From NCBI GenBank assembly GCA_001275005.1, contig JWZX01002224.1:1-16211 (forward strand): a stretch of DNA of 16,211 nucleotides, in the 5' to 3' direction. The notes under the pieces were generated by a model. It was not told the DNA's origin and searched no databases. It worked only from the letters and a program-made list of their open reading frames with translations. A program made the translations under genes and the position numbers. Below, piece by piece: positions 15,686 through 16,211 of the stretch. The stretch comes from Chrysochromulina tobinii. Taxonomy: Eukaryota > Haptophyta > Prymnesiales > Chrysochromulinaceae. The first letter of the stretch is position 1. Every line of letters starts with the position of its first letter.

Positions 15686-16211
15686 AATGGTTCTGGGCGG
15701 CGGCCGGCGGGTTACGTGCGTGAGTTCCGATCGTCAGGGGCTGTCTCGATACTTGCAATGGGATTCGGAAGCGGGCACGGTACAGGCCGTTTTGTGCACA
15801 CACGGCTGACTGAGCGTAATCATGTTGCAATAGGCTTGAGCCTTGAAGGGCCGCGAGGGCGAGTGCAGCGAGCGGAGTCGCTGTTGTGTGTCGAGACGCA
15901 TGGGTTACGGACCCGATTCACTGTTTCTCTTCCATTCACAAAATGGACCTACGCGTTGATGATTTTTCGAGCCGTTCAGCCGACCCAGGTTCCTACCTCT
16001 GGATACAGCTGTGTACCTGGCGCTGCGGCCGTGCGGGTGGGTGCGACGGCACACGTGTGGCACTCACTGAGGGCAACGCCGCGCCCGGAAGGCGCTCAGG
16101 CCCCGACCTGGCAAAGGCAGAGGGTCGTGATCACTAGCCCCAGTGCGGAGGTCAGACGCCAGGCGACGCTCCCGGTCCGCGGCGGGGCCTCCGAGGCGAA
16201 GAGACCGCTCG
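15686..16211. other. 3' flank of the receptor-like gene, no gene seen
   Basis: No supported gene. The proximal part should be the 3' UTR; no canonical AATAAA is seen. The palindrome ACACGTGT occurs at about 16051-16058. Composition becomes strongly GC-rich again after 16020, so another gene could begin beyond the window. Confidence 0.4.

Noticed and set aside
15886-16137. An 83-codon plus-strand frame at the right edge
   Set aside because: No domain and no coding-like composition. It could be part of a gene beyond the window, but nothing supports it.

Overview
The window looks like nuclear DNA of a GC-rich unicellular alga, most likely a haptophyte. This is an inference. It rests on spliceosomal GT-AG introns in two genes, on Cys-rich GGPG[AS]E surface repeats, on Pro-rich extensin-like stretches, and on a multidomain protein family that I associate with haptophytes. 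No bacterial operon structure, tRNA or rRNA was seen.

Layout. (1) 1-1935, minus strand: a partial two-exon gene that runs off the left edge. It encodes an intracellular protein with a HET/TIR-like core followed by an RRM-like fold. (2) 1936-2514: a divergent promoter interval. (3) 2515-3477, plus strand: a three-exon nicotinamide-riboside-kinase-like P-loop kinase. Its second intron looks like a tandem copy of the exon that follows it. (4) 3868-5790, minus strand: an intronless TauE/SafE-type transporter with a long cytosolic-type linker. (5) 5791-10390: about 4.6 kb without a convincing intact gene but full of repeats and relics. It holds a 58-60 bp repeat pair, a fragment of a Cys-rich surface protein, a minisatellite with exact 162-bp higher-order periodicity, a 55-bp near-palindrome, a ~960-bp segment bounded by inverted repeats that encloses two coding relics, and a 76-78 bp direct repeat pair. 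(6) 10391-15685, plus strand: a single-exon gene for a 1764-residue receptor-like chimera. The order is signal peptide, His-Pro repeats, ShK-like domain, Cys-rich repeat, Pro-rich stalk, LRRs, two membrane bundles separated by a small beta-barrel-like domain, and a cytosolic HET/TIR-like plus RRM-like tail. (7) 15686-16211: no gene seen.

The most interesting link is that the C-terminal tail of the big receptor-like protein and the gene at the left edge share one domain chain (sensor-like core, then FKRGL..MG.LYAS..GT.VLQL, then RRM-like fold, then N.R.Y..RGW..FE). One form is soluble and the other is attached to an LRR ectodomain through polytopic membrane segments. A receptor with a built-in signalling module, plus a soluble paralogue, is a plausible and possibly undescribed recognition system. 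Its function cannot be read from sequence alone.
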